Positions 6,291 to 7,069 of a DNA stretch of 7,069 nt are shown here, piece by piece (within the stretch, counting starts at the first letter, position 1; each line of letters starts with the position of its first letter). The notes under the pieces are model-generated. The model saw nothing but the letters and a program-made list of their open reading frames with translations, was not told the DNA's origin and did no database searches. This DNA is from Candidatus Woesearchaeota archaeon (GTDB lineage: Archaea; Nanobdellota; Nanobdellia; Woesearchaeales; UBA10216). Location: assembly GCA_016180145.1 (NCBI GenBank), contig JACPBT010000044.1, positions 1-7,069 on the forward strand. Reading direction: 5' to 3'. The position numbers were made by a program, and so were the translations under genes.

Positions 6291-6479
6291 TTGATGGATG
6301 AGTTTATGGCTGCTCTTGAGGCTGCTCCGAAAAGTTCAGGTGTTGTTGGCATTGAGCGCTCAAGCTCTGTTAGAAAGCCTGAGAAATGCGGGTTTGGCGC
6401 TGATTTTGCAGGCAGGATGCTTGATAATGCTCCTTCAAGGAAGGGCAGGTATGTTCTGGCTGAGAAAAAGCAGTGGTAG
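6291..6479 (+). CDS. Small protein, possibly GatC-like (amidotransferase subunit C)
   Basis: This small ORF (62 codons from the TTG, 61 from the ATG at 6294) uses the same wobble bases as its neighbours (GCT, GAG, CTT, AGG), so it looks real. The N-terminal part is predicted helical (MDEFMAALEAAP). The C-terminus, ML-DNAP-SRKG-RYVLAEK, resembles the end of GatC, where an xLxNAP motif is followed a few residues later by an aromatic/hydrophobic strand. GatC is the small scaffold subunit of the GatCAB amidotransferase that makes Gln-tRNA or Asn-tRNA. This match is from memory of the family and is tentative; gatA and gatB are not in the window. The reading frame stays open upstream to a stop at 6240-6242 and reads coding-like (IEEFIKNAAKAL), so translation may begin earlier, for example at ATT 6270. 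The stop is 1 base before the rdgB-like ATG, so the two genes form an operon. Confidence 0.55.
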   Translation: MMDEFMAALEAAPKSSGVVGIERSSSVRKPEKCGFGADFAGRMLDNAPSRKGRYVLAEKKQW

Positions 6480-6480
6480 C

Positions 6481-7032
6481 ATGAGGTTTGTTCTTGTCAG
6501 CAGCAATCAGAGGAAGATTGATGAGCTTGTCCTGCTTTTGAAGCCCGAGTTTGACATTGAGGTGCGGAAGTTTGAGTATCCTGAGCTGAAGCTTGACGAC
6601 CCTTGTGAGATTTCCATGGCTGCTGCTAAGATGCTTGCTTCCCGCCTTTGCAAGCCGGTAATTGTTGAGGATTCTGGTTTTTTTATACAGTCTTTGAATG
6701 GTTTCCCGGGAACCTGCACTAAGTATGTTCATACAAGAATTGGAAATGACGGGTTGTTGAGGGTTATGAAAGGAGTTAAAAGCAGGGCTTGTTTCTACCG
6801 CTCTGCTGTTGCTGTTTGTTCGCCGGGAAGCGCTCCTTTATGTTTTTTTGGTGAGGAGGAGGGCAGGGTTGCTGAAAAGGCAAGTGGTGTTAAAGGCTGG
6901 GGGCAGGATGCTATTTTCATTCCTAAGGGAAAGAAGAAAACTTATGGCGAGTTGGGGCATTCAGGCTTTCATCTTTTCAGGCAGCGTGCAGTTGAGCGGC
7001 TGAAGGCTTACTTTGCTAGCCGCCGGAAATGA
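6481..7032 (+). CDS. rdgB: XTP/dITP pyrophosphatase, HAM1/RdgB family
   Basis: This 183-residue cytoplasmic enzyme should hydrolyse dITP, ITP and XTP to the monophosphate and pyrophosphate, keeping deaminated purines out of nucleic acids. Family motifs are clear: SSNQRKIDEL (7-16; the SxNxxK phosphate-binding motif), the metal-binding E43 region, VEDSGF (62-67; D64), GFPGTCTKYV (74-83), R102 in the RxxF strand, and KGWGQDAIFIPKGKKKTYGEL (138-158). The start is the ATG at 6481, because the protein then begins directly with the first strand (MRFVLVSSN); an upstream extension in the same frame gives Leu-rich antisense-like text and would overlap the small ORF. The gene is 1 base after the small ORF's stop, without a Shine-Dalgarno site, suggesting coupled translation. 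Some binding residues are unusual: GYDP is GQDA here, and the C-terminal SHR is LFR (165-167). Confidence 0.9.
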   Translation: MRFVLVSSNQRKIDELVLLLKPEFDIEVRKFEYPELKLDDPCEISMAAAKMLASRLCKPVIVEDSGFFIQSLNGFPGTCTKYVHTRIGNDGLLRVMKGVKSRACFYRSAVAVCSPGSAPLCFFGEEEGRVAEKASGVKGWGQDAIFIPKGKKKTYGELGHSGFHLFRQRAVERLKAYFASRRK

Positions 7033-7069
7033 CAGACAGTATTTTTATTTCGTCTTTGTCTGCGAGCTT
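7016..7069 (-). CDS. 3' end of an unidentified - strand protein (partial)
   Basis: On the - strand the frame from the window edge reads KLADKDEIKILSVISGG and then a TAG at 7016-7018. The charged, balanced composition and the codons used (GAC, ATA, CTG, GTC, GCA) match those of the - strand ATPase extein. If real, its last codons overlap the end of the rdgB-like gene by 17 bases in a convergent arrangement. The competing reading is a + strand ORF whose ATG at 7029 overlaps the rdgB stop (MTDSIFISSLSAS); its serine richness looks like an antisense shadow, so I prefer the - strand. It is too short to identify. Confidence 0.4.
   Translation of the reverse strand, partial: KLADKDEIKILSVISGG
7042..7050 (+). 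terminator. Weak T-rich tract after rdgB
   Basis: TTTTTATTT begins 9 bases after the rdgB-like stop codon. Archaeal U-tract termination is possible, but the run is short and interrupted, and the same bases seem to be codons of the opposing partial gene. This is a low-confidence site. Confidence 0.2.

Noticed and set aside
6277..6294. Five-codon leader minicistron (MLLRL) whose TGA overlaps the ATG at 6294
   Set aside because: It is too short to support, and its ATG is about 32 bases from the TATA centre, too far for a leaderless start.
6298..6480. Longer N-terminus for the RdgB-like protein
   Set aside because: The extension is Leu-rich shadow text overlapping the small ORF in another frame; the family's first strand begins at the ATG at 6481.

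Overview
The window looks archaeal, most likely from a small-genome DPANN-type lineage, though the exact phylum cannot be fixed from the sequence. Three things support this. There is an archaeal-style type IA topoisomerase with three C-terminal Cys4 zinc ribbons, and a HerA/DUF87-type ATPase carrying an intein. Most complete genes also have an AT-rich TATA-like box centred about 26 bases before the start codon with no Shine-Dalgarno site, the arrangement expected of leaderless archaeal mRNAs.

Layout, left to right. Bases 1-45 are the last 14 codons of a + strand gene. Converging on it is an unrecognised 214-residue protein on the - strand (75-719), with a T7 tract beyond its stop. Bases 720-812 hold two divergent promoters, one for this gene and one for the topoisomerase I gene topA (813-2990, +). 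An MgtC/SapB-family membrane protein follows on the + strand (3041-3454) with its own TATA box. It converges on a large - strand gene (3588-6215) encoding a HerA-like P-loop ATPase. This ATPase is interrupted inside its Walker A motif by a 438-residue intein with a LAGLIDADG homing endonuclease (4719-6032). A near-symmetric TATA box around 6240-6249 separates the ATPase gene from a + strand pair: a small protein whose C-terminus resembles GatC, then, one base later, a HAM1/RdgB-family XTP/dITP pyrophosphatase (6481-7032). The right edge appears to hold the 3' end of a - strand gene overlapping the pyrophosphatase gene.

Most recognised genes are housekeeping: DNA topology (topA), nucleotide-pool cleaning (rdgB-like), and possibly tRNA-dependent amidation (GatC-like). 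They are mainly separate transcription units; only the GatC-like/rdgB pair looks like an operon. The clearest accessory element is the intein, whose base composition differs from the host gene around it. I did not find a convincing new multi-gene system, RNA gene, CRISPR array or transposon.
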